This document shows, piece by piece, positions 1-6,290 of a stretch of 35,924 nt of DNA (within the stretch, counting starts at the first letter, position 1; each line of letters starts with the position of its first letter). The position numbers were made by a program, and so were the translations under genes. The notes beneath the pieces were generated by a model. The model did no database searches, was not told where the DNA came from, and saw only the letters and a list, made by a program, of their open reading frames with translations. Source of the stretch: Candidatus Protoclostridium gallicola (lineage in GTDB: Bacteria > Bacillota > Clostridia > Christensenellales > Pumilibacteraceae); the NCBI GenBank assembly GCA_904387375.1, contig CAJFLE010000014.1:1-35924 (forward strand), written 5' to 3'.

Positions 1-489
1 TCAATTATCACTGGTCTATCGGCAAGAGAAGAAATCCGACAAAGGTTAATATGGTTTAAGCATATAATTGAGGACTGTGATGGATATAAAAATTTATATT
101 ATGACGGAAAACCGATTGTTAAAGAAGATGATTTGCAAAGATTATTCCGCTTTGTTTGGTATGGAAGCATATATGACGTTAACTATGAAACAAATAATGG
201 GCGCGGAGAATCTGATGTCAAAGTATCATATGGAGCAGCGACTAAAAATATTGCGGAGTTCAAATTAGCTAGCAATTCAAGATTATCCCATATTTTTGAA
301 CAAGTTGCAATTTATGAAAAAGCCAATCAATGCACCGATAGTATATATGCTATATTCTATTTTTCTCAAAATGAACTATTAAAAGTAAAAGCTATGTTGA
401 TTGAAACAAAAACCGAGAAATTTTTAGATGACAGCATTTTTTTAATTGATTGTCGAGATGATAATAAAAAATCTGCCTCAATCGCTTAG
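1..489 (+). CDS. Partial nuclease-like protein, C-terminal part (PD-(D/E)XK-type)
   Basis: The reading frame is open from the first base, so the start lies outside the window; 162 residues are visible before the TAG. The frame contains an Asp (visible residue 72, in GESDVKV) followed by the tripeptide E86-F-K88 with a hydrophobic strand before it. This is the layout of the PD-(D/E)XK restriction-endonuclease-like fold (Asp, then E-x-K). A tyrosine/phenylalanine-rich strand with IYAIFYFS follows. I do not recognise the family; a defence or mobile-element nuclease is an inference from the motif and setting. The gene is strikingly AT-rich (AAA, AAT, TTA, ATA codons) compared with the GC-rich codons of every downstream metabolic gene, which suggests recent transfer. 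It ends about 125 bp from the 3' end of tmRNA. Confidence 0.55.
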   Translation, partial: SIITGLSAREEIRQRLIWFKHIIEDCDGYKNLYYDGKPIVKEDDLQRLFRFVWYGSIYDVNYETNNGRGESDVKVSYGAATKNIAEFKLASNSRLSHIFEQVAIYEKANQCTDSIYAIFYFSQNELLKVKAMLIETKTEKFLDDSIFLIDCRDDNKKSASIA

Positions 490-498
490 GCGATAAAG

Positions 499-533
499 GA
501 AAGAGAGCAACGGTTTTTCCGTTGCTCTCTTTC
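499..533. terminator. Strong intrinsic terminator, probably bidirectional
   Basis: A perfect 15-bp stem (arms 499-513 and 519-533) encloses the loop TTTTT. It lies 10 nt after the stop of the AT-rich partial gene. On the minus strand the same hairpin lies downstream of the tmRNA 3' end, so it could insulate both transcripts. Confidence 0.75.
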
Positions 534-613
534 GTTACTTGTATGCCACAAAGCCCGCAACACCGCCTGCGAAAATATATTCCGTTTTTGCGGTGCGCAA
601 ACTCTGCCGGCGC

Positions 614-987
614 TGGTGGAGCTGATGGGAGTTGAACCCATGTCCGAATAATGTCGCAAGCGACCTTCTACACGCTTAGTTTGCCTGAAAGTTTAACGCA
701 TTGCTGTGGACAAACGGAACGCTCTGCGCGAGGGCATGAGTACAGCGGCGGCTATGCCCGTTGCCGCCGGGGTTTTCACCTGTTGACGCCGAACGCGGGG
801 CGGTGAGATCCCGCGCCGACGGCGCAGAAAGTTAGGCTGCGCAAGCAAGAGCGCCGCCGAAAGCGGGCGCGCTTACCTTGGAAGTTGTTTTGTTAGCATT
901 TAATTGCTTTCGGCGTTTTAAGGAAGACGCCTCCTTCCGCGTGCTTATATCGGTTGTTCGATTACCCGTCGAAGCCGGAACAGCCCC
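614..987 (-). ncRNA. ssrA: tmRNA (transfer-messenger RNA)
   Basis: The minus strand starts GGGGCTGTTCCGGCTTCGACGG, the conserved tmRNA 5' end, and finishes with a T-arm and acceptor strand GGGTTCAACTCCC...CAGCTCCACCA, with CCA encoded. The two ends pair as a 7-bp acceptor stem (GGGGCUG with CAGCUCC). The molecule is 374 nt. After the usual AUUAAAUGCUAAC-type context, the resume codon GCU (starting near 897) opens a 21-codon tag that begins ANKTTSKV, ends GGALACAA and stops at UAA near 834. The tag is long, and its last residues (LACAA) depart from the common ALAA ending, although the terminal Ala-Ala needed by ClpXP is kept. tmRNA frees stalled ribosomes and tags the unfinished peptide. Its 3' end borders the AT-rich gene at the left edge. 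Confidence 0.96.
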
Positions 988-997
988 AAGGGACGAT

Positions 998-1026
998 ATA
1001 ATAACATATCTGCGCCGCCGTGTCAA
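998..1026 (-). promoter_or_regulatory. tmRNA promoter
   Basis: On the minus strand a perfect -35 TTGACA (1021-1026) and -10 TATTAT (998-1003) are separated by 17 bp. The mature tmRNA 5' G is 10 nt beyond the -10 box, so little or no 5' processing is needed. Confidence 0.9.
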
Positions 1027-1096
1027 CCCCTTTGCGCAATTATGCGCAAAATCGCAATCTTCCGCGCGTTATATTGCGTTGCGGGGCGGGGAAGAA

Positions 1097-2284
1097 TTAT
1101 AGCCCCGCGAGCAGGCACGCCGCCGCGGCTATGCCCAGTCCGTCGCCGACCACGCCCAGTTTCTCCGTCGTCGTCGCGCCTATGTTGACTATGTCGGGCG
1201 GTACGCCGAGCGCCGCCGCGATACTCTCTATCATCGCCGGAATATGTTTGGCGAGCTTGGGGCGCTCCGCCATGACCGTGCAAGACAGCCCGAGCACCTT
1301 TATCCCGCGCGCCCGCGCCAGCTCCCGCACTTTTCCGAGCAGCATAATGCTCGACGCGCCCTCGTATTCGGGATCGGTGTCGGGGAACAGCACGCCTATA
1401 TCCGGCATGCCGGCGGCGGACAGCAGCGCGTCCATGACCGCGTGCACGAGCGCGTCCGCGTCGCTGTGGCCGAGCAGCCCCTTGTCGTGCGGTATCTTTA
1501 TCCCGCCGAGCACCAGATCGCGCCCCTCGACCAGCCTGTGCACGTCGTAGCCGAACCCTATGCGGTACGCCGCGGACAGCCCGAACACGTCCGCCTGCGT
1601 CGTGATTTTCCTGTTCGTGTATTCTCCGGGCACCGTGTGCGGACGATAGCCCGCCAGCCCGTACACTTCGCTGTCGTCGGCATAGCTGCCGCTTATCTTC
1701 GCATAAGCGTCTTTGATCTCGCTCAGCCTGAACCCCTGCGGCGTCTGCACGCATACGAGCTTTTCCCGGTCCGGGCTGCCCGTGATGAAACCGTCCTCGA
1801 CCGTCTTGATCGCGTCCACGACGCGCACGGCGGGTATGCCGCTGCCGTATTCTATCGCGCTTTCTATGACCGCTTCGATCGTTTCGCGGCCGACGAACGG
1901 ACGCGCGCCGTCGTGTATGAGCACGATGTCCGTATCGCCGGGCACGGCTTCGAGCGCACGCCTGACGCTGTCCGTGCGCGTTTCGCCGCCCTCGAATACG
2001 ATTACGCCGTCGCCGACCAGCCCGCGCACCTCGTCCGCGTCGGACGGGGAAGCGGCGCATACGACCGCGTCGAAATATCCCGTACCGCGCAGCGCTTCAA
2101 GCGCGAGTTCGAGCACCGTTCTGTCGCCGATGCGGAAGAACATTTTGTTGTACGGCAGTCCCGAGCGCACTCCGCGTCCCGCGCAAAGCAGCACGGCGGC
2201 GATCTTCGCGCCGTAATCTTTTTTCGGCGCGCCCTGCGGGGAAGCGAATCTGCGCACGAGAGCGTCCGCGTCAAAGGATTTCAT
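1097..2284 (-). CDS. ispDF: Bifunctional IspD/IspF of the MEP isoprenoid pathway
   Basis: 395 residues. Residues 1 to about 235 are the cytidylyltransferase IspD: a nucleotide-binding loop LLCAGRGVRSG with NKMF (residues 32-49) and IHDGARPF (123-130). Residues about 240-395 are IspF (2-C-methyl-D-erythritol 2,4-cyclodiphosphate synthase): the metal-binding D-x-H in FGYDVH (244-249), GHSDAD and the C-terminal IGATTTEKLG. Together they convert MEP plus CTP to CDP-ME and later CDP-ME 2-phosphate to MEcPP, in the cytosol. Fused IspDF is known mainly in proteobacteria and some Clostridia. The start overlaps the upstream S4 gene by 14 bp and has an AAGGAGG site at 2297-2303, inside that gene, so translation is likely coupled. 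The gene ends just ahead of the tmRNA promoter. Confidence 0.95.
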   Translation of the reverse strand: MKSFDADALVRRFASPQGAPKKDYGAKIAAVLLCAGRGVRSGLPYNKMFFRIGDRTVLELALEALRGTGYFDAVVCAASPSDADEVRGLVGDGVIVFEGGETRTDSVRRALEAVPGDTDIVLIHDGARPFVGRETIEAVIESAIEYGSGIPAVRVVDAIKTVEDGFITGSPDREKLVCVQTPQGFRLSEIKDAYAKISGSYADDSEVYGLAGYRPHTVPGEYTNRKITTQADVFGLSAAYRIGFGYDVHRLVEGRDLVLGGIKIPHDKGLLGHSDADALVHAVMDALLSAAGMPDIGVLFPDTDPEYEGASSIMLLGKVRELARARGIKVLGLSCTVMAERPKLAKHIPAMIESIAAALGVPPDIVNIGATTTEKLGVVGDGLGIAAAACLLAGL

Positions 2285-2510
2285 AGAGCGTGTCCGCCTC
2301 CTTGGCGCTTACTTTCTCGTTCAGCGATTTGACCGCGAACTTTACCTCGCCGCCCGCGAACGCTACGGTGACTACGTCGCCCACTTTCAGCCGGTACGCC
2401 GGTTTGACCTCGCGGCCGTTGACGGATACCTTGCCGCCCGAGCAGGCGTTCGCCGCTACCGCGCGGCGTTTGAGTATTCTCGAAACTTTCAGAAACTTGT
2501 CTATTCTCAT
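2271..2510 (-). CDS. rqcP: S4-domain RNA-binding protein, RqcP (YabO)-like
   Basis: 79 residues from ATG 2510 and almost entirely an S4 RNA-binding fold: MRIDKFLKVSRILKRR at the N terminus, then GGKVSVNG and the LKVGDVVTV strand. Size and sequence match RqcP/YabO of Bacillus, which stabilises P-site tRNA during poly-alanine tailing on obstructed 50S subunits (ribosome quality control); Hsp15 is the related proteobacterial protein. A GTG at 2516 would add two residues. I prefer the ATG because the -10 box ends only 10 nt before it and no Shine-Dalgarno sequence precedes either start. It is the first gene of an operon with ispDF. Confidence 0.85.
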   Translation of the reverse strand: MRIDKFLKVSRILKRRAVAANACSGGKVSVNGREVKPAYRLKVGDVVTVAFAGGEVKFAVKSLNEKVSAKEADTLYEIL

Positions 2511-2520
2511 AATCACCGAA

Positions 2521-2550
2521 ATTATATCATAATCCGATTTGCGTTGTAAA
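2521..2550 (-). promoter_or_regulatory. Promoter of rqcP-ispDF, apparently leaderless
   Basis: Minus-strand TTTACA (2545-2550), an 18-bp spacer and a perfect TATAAT (2521-2526). The predicted transcription start falls about 3 nt before ATG 2510, leaving no room for a ribosome-binding site. Confidence 0.75.
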
Positions 2551-2573
2551 CCGAATTTGCGGATACTCCCGAG

Positions 2574-3335
2574 TCACAGGCGGATTCCGCATTCGAACGC
2601 CAGGGTCATATACACGCCGCCGGCGTTCCTGCCGTAGAGCGTCAGATCGCGCATATCGTATTCCGCGCAGTCAAGATTGTCCGCGCCGAACAGAAACTGA
2701 AGGAAAGGTATGTTTCTGAACTTTGCGACCGCCGTTGCTGCGGCGCATTCCATTTCCACGCCCAGACAGCCCTGCTCCTTCCGTTTGGCGATCAGCCCCG
2801 GAGTTTCCCGGTAAATCGCGTCGCTCGTCCATACTTTGCCCGTAACGAAAGGCACGCCCCGCGCGCGGAAAAATTCCTCCGCGGTTCGCAGGCATTTTTC
2901 GTCCGCGGCGATCTCTTCGCCGGGCGGGAAGTAATATTGGCTCGTGCCTTCGTCCCTGACCGCGGAAGAGGGCAGAATGATCTTTCCCTTCGTCGCCGCT
3001 TCGTTCAGAACCCCGCAGCAGCCGAACAGCACGATTTTCCGCGCGCCCATCGCGATGATTTCTTCCAGCCCCGCCGCGCACGCCGGCGCGCCGACACGCG
3101 ATAAAAACAACGCGATCTTTTCGCCTTTGTACTCCGCAAGATAGACGGGCAGGGAACCGTTTGCCGTATACAGCCGCGCGATTACGGGCGGCTTATGTTC
3201 TTTGACATAGTCGTCTATAATGTCGGCCGAGAAGGTGGACACGGCGACGGCGGGGAAGCCGTCGATTTTCTCCGTCGTATCGCAGGGATTCACGAACGCG
3301 GTCTTTTCACTGTCATAGTCGCCGAAAAACAACAT
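2574..3335 (-). CDS. Nucleoside phosphorylase, uridine/purine phosphorylase family
   Basis: 253 residues, the normal size for the PNP/UDP phosphorylase family 1. The glycine-rich strand VLFGCCGVLNEA (103-114) binds phosphate or ribose, and GVEMECAA (192-199) carries the Glu-Met-Glu that holds the ribose in this family. The enzyme splits nucleosides with phosphate into base and ribose 1-phosphate in the cytosol. I cannot tell substrate (uridine or purine) with confidence; the N-terminal extension with a YTANGSLPVY strand resembles uridine phosphorylase-like proteins. AAGGAG lies just before the ATG. The gene begins 3 bp after the stop of the TetR gene, so the two are co-transcribed and the regulator may respond to a nucleoside or base. 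Confidence 0.85.
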   Translation of the reverse strand: MLFFGDYDSEKTAFVNPCDTTEKIDGFPAVAVSTFSADIIDDYVKEHKPPVIARLYTANGSLPVYLAEYKGEKIALFLSRVGAPACAAGLEEIIAMGARKIVLFGCCGVLNEAATKGKIILPSSAVRDEGTSQYYFPPGEEIAADEKCLRTAEEFFRARGVPFVTGKVWTSDAIYRETPGLIAKRKEQGCLGVEMECAAATAVAKFRNIPFLQFLFGADNLDCAEYDMRDLTLYGRNAGGVYMTLAFECGIRL

Positions 3336-3338
3336 GAT

Positions 3339-3926
3339 TTACTCCTTTCCGCCCGGCAGCAGCAAGGTTTCTATCAGAGAAACGATGTGCCCGGGAGTGC
3401 GCTCGTCGACGTCCATGAGCGCGCCGTACATTCTGACACCCTGGTATGAGAATACGATCAGGTCGAACGCGGCGTCGATGGCCACGGGTCTGAATTCCCC
3501 GCGCCTTATTCCGTATTCCAGCAGCTGCCGCCACATCTCCCGCGATTTCCGGTATTGCCGCAGCAGTGCGTTATTCCGTCCGGCGTTGCCGGCGCCGAAA
3601 AATTCGTATATCGCGACGCTCAAAGATCCCTGCGTATCCGCCATTTCGTTTTTATATCTTTCGAGTACCTGCAATAAAATTTCTTTTGCCGACATGCCCC
3701 GCGCGATTTTGTCGCCGAACTCGTCCCGCTGCGCATTCATGAGGTCGTCGACGATTTCGGTAAAAATTTCACCGGTGCTTCCGTAATGCAGATACAGTCC
3801 GCCCCGGCTCAATCCCGTCGCTTCGCAGACGTCTTTCATCGTTACGTCCTTGAATCCTTTCCGCGCGAAAAGCCCGAGCGCCCGCGCCTTTATAATCTGC
3901 TTTGTCCGATCGCCTTTTTTGCCCAT
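3339..3926 (-). CDS. TetR-family transcriptional regulator
   Basis: 195 residues from ATG 3926 (MGKKGDRTKQ). The N-terminal third is a TetR helix-turn-helix: GLFARKGFKDVTMKDVCEA followed by TGLSRGGLYLHYGS and the start of helix 4 (GEIFTEIVDDLM). The rest is an all-helical ligand and dimer domain. An upstream ATG at 3959 is in frame, but it lies inside the operator palindrome and lacks a ribosome-binding site, whereas GGGAG precedes ATG 3926. It forms an operon with the nucleoside phosphorylase. The ligand is unknown. Confidence 0.9.
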   Translation of the reverse strand: MGKKGDRTKQIIKARALGLFARKGFKDVTMKDVCEATGLSRGGLYLHYGSTGEIFTEIVDDLMNAQRDEFGDKIARGMSAKEILLQVLERYKNEMADTQGSLSVAIYEFFGAGNAGRNNALLRQYRKSREMWRQLLEYGIRRGEFRPVAIDAAFDLIVFSYQGVRMYGALMDVDERTPGHIVSLIETLLLPGGKE

Positions 3927-3951
3927 AGCCGCCGTTCTCCCGATATATTTG

Positions 3952-3999
3952 CGACACATATGTCGGTTATATTATACGACACGTATGTCGCAAAGTCAA
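3952..3999 (-). promoter_or_regulatory. TetR promoter with two operator palindromes
   Basis: Minus-strand -35 TTGACT (3994-3999), 17-bp spacer and -10 TATAAT (3971-3976). One palindrome CGACACGTATGTCG (3977-3990) fills the spacer, and a second, CGACACATATGTCG (3952-3965), covers the expected transcription start. Their centres are 25 bp apart. CGACA-N4-TGTCG is a plausible TetR site, which implies autorepression of the TetR-phosphorylase operon. Confidence 0.8.
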
Positions 4000-4112
4000 A
4001 CGTTTCCTGCCGCCCTGCGCATTTTATTATCCGCAGGGGAGAGAGTATGATTCCGATTGCTGCTGTGCGGATATAAAACTCGTCCACAGAAAAAATAAGT
4101 GAGCACCTTTAC

Positions 4113-4148
4113 TTGACAAATCGAATATTTTGTATTACAATGTAATAC
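4113..4148 (+). promoter_or_regulatory. Toxin-antitoxin promoter with overlapping palindromic operator
   Basis: TTGACA (4113-4118), 17-bp spacer and TACAAT (4136-4141). A perfect palindrome GTATTACAATGTAATAC (4132-4148) covers the -10 box, the expected place for autorepression by the ribbon-helix-helix antitoxin or its toxin complex. Confidence 0.8.
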
Positions 4149-4171
4149 GCTTAAGCAAGGAGGTTTGGAAA

Positions 4172-4390
4172 ATGAGTATATCTATAAGATTATCGGAAGG
4201 CGAACTGGCCGCAATCAAAGATTATGCGCGCGCTTACGGCATGACCGTTTCCGAATGCATAAGAAACGCCGTACTCGAACGAATAGAAGATGAGTATGAC
4301 TTAAAAGCATACAACGACGCCATGGAAGAATACAAAAAAAATCCCGTGACTTATTCTCTGGATGAGGTGGAAAAAGAATTGGGATTATGA
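4172..4390 (+). CDS. RelB/DUF6290-type ribbon-helix-helix antitoxin
   Basis: 72 residues from ATG 4172; AAGGAGG lies 8 nt upstream. The N terminus MSISIRLSEGELAAIKDYA gives the beta strand and first helix of a ribbon-helix-helix DNA-binding domain, with GMTVSECIRNAVLERIED as the second helix. The acidic C-terminal tail (EEYKKNPVTYSLDEVEKELGL region) is the usual toxin-binding segment. Its last codon overlaps the toxin start by 4 bp (ATGA). It should neutralise the following RelE protein and repress the promoter. Base composition is lower in GC than the neighbouring metabolic genes, as is common for mobile toxin-antitoxin pairs. Confidence 0.88.
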   Translation: MSISIRLSEGELAAIKDYARAYGMTVSECIRNAVLERIEDEYDLKAYNDAMEEYKKNPVTYSLDEVEKELGL

Positions 4391-4656
4391 GATATAAAGT
4401 TCGATTTACGGATAGAGCCGCAAAGGCTTTAAAAAAGCTCAATAAGTTTACCGCAACTACCATCATTTCATGGATAAAAAAGAATCTCGAAGATTGCGAG
4501 AATCCTCGGGCACACGGAAAAGCATTGACGGCAGATCGCACGGGGCAATGGAGATACAGAGTCGGCGATTACAGACTGATCGCCGATATACAGGACGACA
4601 CGGTTATCATACTTATACTCGAAATAGGACATCGTAGAGAAATTTATAAATCATAA
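4387..4656 (+). CDS. RelE/ParE-family toxin
   Basis: 89 residues with the RelE fold: MRYKVRFTDRAAKALKKLNK at the start, an amphipathic helix pair, then the basic core AHGKALTADRTGQWRYRVGDYRLIADI and the final strand VIILILEIGHRREIYK. The residues R..RVGDYR and GHRREIY are those of the YoeB/RelE mRNA-interferase group, which cleave mRNA on the ribosome. The gene overlaps the antitoxin by 4 bp and is followed directly by a terminator, so the pair is a complete two-gene operon. Confidence 0.9.
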   Translation: MRYKVRFTDRAAKALKKLNKFTATTIISWIKKNLEDCENPRAHGKALTADRTGQWRYRVGDYRLIADIQDDTVIILILEIGHRREIYKS

Positions 4657-4660
4657 GCCG

Positions 4661-4687
4661 AAAAGCAGGGAAGCGTCCCTGCTTTTT
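4661..4687 (+). terminator. Terminator of the toxin-antitoxin operon
   Basis: 11-bp stem AAAAGCAGGGA/TCCCTGCTTTT with loop AGCG and a short U tract, 4 nt after the toxin stop. Confidence 0.85.
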
Positions 4688-4783
4688 CAGTGCTTTCTTC
4701 CGGAGCCGTAATTCTGACCCAAATCCTGCCCCAATCGGTACCGTTGTCGTGAAACCGTGGTCATGACACCCGCAAAAAGCAAT

Positions 4784-4833
4784 AAAAAAGAGCCGTCAGG
4801 TGGTCGCCAAACCTCACAAAACAGCCCTTTTTT
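4784..4833 (-). terminator. Terminator downstream of tRNA-Pro
   Basis: On the minus strand AAAAAAGGGCTGT pairs with ACGGCTCTTTTTT (two G-U pairs) around an inner AGGT/ACCT stem, and the run of T closes the hairpin. It begins about 8 nt after the tRNA CCA end. The stretch 4688-4783 shows no gene. Confidence 0.65.
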
Positions 4834-4840
4834 GTCTATA

Positions 4841-4917
4841 TGGTCGAGGTGACAAGACTTGAACTTGCGACCTCACGGTCCCTAACCGTGCGCGCTACCA
4901 GACTGCGCCACACCTCG
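4841..4917 (-). tRNA. tRNA-Pro, anticodon AGG
   Basis: 77 nt including an encoded CCA. The minus strand gives acceptor CGAGGTG/CACCTCG, a D-arm GCGC-AGTCTGGTA-GCGC, anticodon stem CACGG/CCGTG with loop TTAGGGA, and T-arm GCAAG-TTCAAGT-CTTGT. The anticodon is AGG, reading the proline codon CCU. The D-arm and body match bacterial tRNA-Pro. A34 in a proline tRNA is uncommon, since most bacteria read CCU with GGG or UGG. Confidence 0.95.
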
Positions 4918-4940
4918 ACATATTTGTTGATGCGTTCCGA

Positions 4941-5333
4941 TCAGGCGGGATCGTATGCGGAATCGCGCTCGAATGCTATCGGCTCTTCTTCGTGAATCTC
5001 GCCCTCTCCGTCGGTATAACGATAGGTCAGCAGCAGCTTATCGGCGGACTCGATCGTGACGGTATAGACGATGTCGCCCCAGTAATCCCCGTCGCGGAGT
5101 TCGATGGCGTTGCCGATGAGATCGTAGCGGGCGTAGTAAGTCGAACTCGTCGTACCGTACTCGACGACCGCCACGTTATCCTCTTTGAGCGTGATGCATC
5201 TCGCGTTGTCGGCGGTGAAGAACGAACCGTACAGGTCGGATTCGGAAGCCACGCCGTCAACGCAACCGGAAAATACCGCCGCGCACACGGCAAGCACCAA
5301 AGCAAGTATAACGACTGTCAATCCTTTCTTCAT
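4941..5333 (-). CDS. Small predicted lipoprotein, unknown function
   Basis: 130 residues. The N terminus is a lysine pair, a hydrophobic stretch (TVVILALVLAVCAAV) and a lipobox-like FSGC with the modifiable Cys at residue 24, so the mature protein should be lipid-anchored outside the membrane. The rest is mainly beta strands (ITLKEDNVAVVEYG, IELRDGDYWGDIVYTVTIE, KLLLTYRYTDGEG) like the small lipocalin-like or copper-resistance-type barrels of Clostridia, but I recognise no family. Transcription seems to be leaderless: TATAAT ends 10 nt before the ATG and no Shine-Dalgarno sequence is present. Confidence 0.8.
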   Translation of the reverse strand: MKKGLTVVILALVLAVCAAVFSGCVDGVASESDLYGSFFTADNARCITLKEDNVAVVEYGTTSSTYYARYDLIGNAIELRDGDYWGDIVYTVTIESADKLLLTYRYTDGEGEIHEEEPIAFERDSAYDPA

Positions 5334-5343
5334 AGCGAGTGTT

Positions 5344-5373
5344 ATTATACGACATTTGCCGCCCCCGTGTCAA
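5344..5373 (-). promoter_or_regulatory. Promoter of the lipoprotein gene, apparently leaderless
   Basis: Minus-strand TTGACA (5368-5373), 18-bp spacer and TATAAT (5344-5349). The start codon follows the -10 box by 10 nt. Confidence 0.8.
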
Positions 5374-5379
5374 GCAATT

Positions 5380-5397
5380 TTGCGATAAGTGTCGCAA
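5380..5397. repeat. Inverted repeat, possible operator
   Basis: TTGCGATAAGTGTCGCAA has perfect 6-bp arms around a 6-bp centre. It lies just upstream of the lipoprotein -35 box. The half TTGCGACA also occurs next to the TetR operator, so the same regulator might bind here, but this is only a guess. Confidence 0.35.
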
Positions 5398-5477
5398 TAT
5401 AAAACGACATTTCGGAATCTGCCCCGAACATCCGGCAATATAGCTTTAAGCTATCGGATTCGATGAAATATAAGTAT

Positions 5478-5506
5478 TTGACATGCGGCAGCCGCCGGCT
5501 TATAAT
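5478..5506 (+). promoter_or_regulatory. Promoter of the O-acetyltransferase gene
   Basis: TTGACA (5478-5483), 17-bp spacer, TATAAT (5501-5506), perfect consensus at both boxes. A GGAGG site precedes the start codon. Confidence 0.85.
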
Positions 5507-5537
5507 TTACGCGTAAATAAACGACGGAGGCCGGGTT

Positions 5538-6119
5538 ATGGATCTGGACGAATATAAAGAGATGACGGCGCGGCGGGAATATATCCCGGGCGGTTCGCCG
5601 GCGCACGAGCTTATGCACGGAATGTCCGCCGAAGCGCAGAAGATTACGAGCCGCATAAACTGCGGGTATCATACGCAGGAGGAGCTGTGCGAGCTGTTTT
5701 CCGAACTTATCGGCAAAGAGGTCGGGGAAGGTTTCGCGCTGTTTCCGCCGGTATATTCTGACTTCGGCAAGAATATTACCGTCGGCAAAAACGTGTTCAT
5801 AAACTCGGGGTGCTGTTTTCAGGACCAGGGCGGCGTCGAGCTGGGCGACGGAACTCTCGTCGGCCACCAGGTCGTTTTCGCGACGCTCAATCACGATCTC
5901 GATCCGGACAGGCGCGCCGGCATGTACCCCGCGCTCATAAAGACGGGAAGAAACGTATGGATAGGCTCCCACGCAACCCTGCTTGCGGGCGTGACCGTGG
6001 GCGACAACGCCGTCATAGCGGCAGGCGCGGTGGTGACTAAAGACGTGCCCGCGGACACGGTGGTCGCCGGCGTGCCTGCAAGGGCGGTGAAATCACTGAA
6101 AAAAGGAGAACGGACATGA
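5538..6119 (+). CDS. Sugar O-acetyltransferase, maltose/galactoside type
   Basis: 193 residues, the usual length of the LacA/Maa group. The N-terminal helical segment (DEYKEMTARREYIPGGSPAHEL) is the Mac domain of maltose acetyltransferases. Residues about 70-185 form a left-handed beta helix of hexapeptide repeats (ITVGKNVFINSG, VELGDGTLVGH, VTVGDNAVIAAGAVV). The catalytic His lies in FATLNHDLDP (H119). It moves an acetyl group from acetyl-CoA to a sugar 6-hydroxyl in the cytosol; the true substrate is unknown. It has its own consensus promoter and stands alone ahead of the two-component system. Confidence 0.93.
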   Translation: MDLDEYKEMTARREYIPGGSPAHELMHGMSAEAQKITSRINCGYHTQEELCELFSELIGKEVGEGFALFPPVYSDFGKNITVGKNVFINSGCCFQDQGGVELGDGTLVGHQVVFATLNHDLDPDRRAGMYPALIKTGRNVWIGSHATLLAGVTVGDNAVIAAGAVVTKDVPADTVVAGVPARAVKSLKKGERT

Positions 6120-6194
6120 GCAGGTTGCACGTATGCTGCATTTAAGTCGCTTGATATTTATCTTGATATTTATATTAAATATGCCGATACCCGA

Positions 6195-6275
6195 GAAAAG
6201 CGCGGTCGTGCTGAAATGCACTTCCAAAAGTTTGTCCGACTTTTGGGAGTCCATAGCAGCCTGACCGCGCTTTTC
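6195..6275. repeat. Long imperfect hairpin with perfect 13-bp ends
   Basis: Arms GAAAAGCGCGGTC (6195-6207) and GACCGCGCTTTTC (6263-6275) are perfect inverted repeats. Inside, GCTG pairs with CAGC and CCAAAAGT with ACTTTTGG around the loop TTGTCCG, with internal loops of equal size on both sides (2 and 2, then 10 and 10). It may end the acetyltransferase transcript, but it is larger than a usual terminator and lacks a clear U tract. It sits between that gene and the response-regulator promoter. Confidence 0.6.
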
Positions 6276-6290
6276 GCATGCCGTGGCGTT

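Noticed and set aside
68..268. A 66-codon frame overlapping the left partial gene
   Set aside because: It overlaps the longer AT-rich frame, which shows the nuclease-like signature and continues to the window edge.
832..1102. Short frames on both strands around 832-1102
   Set aside because: They lie within tmRNA and its promoter; only the tag part is translated.
4688..4783. Possible attachment site between the toxin gene and tRNA-Pro
   Set aside because: I found no repeat of the tRNA 3' end and no integrase in the window.
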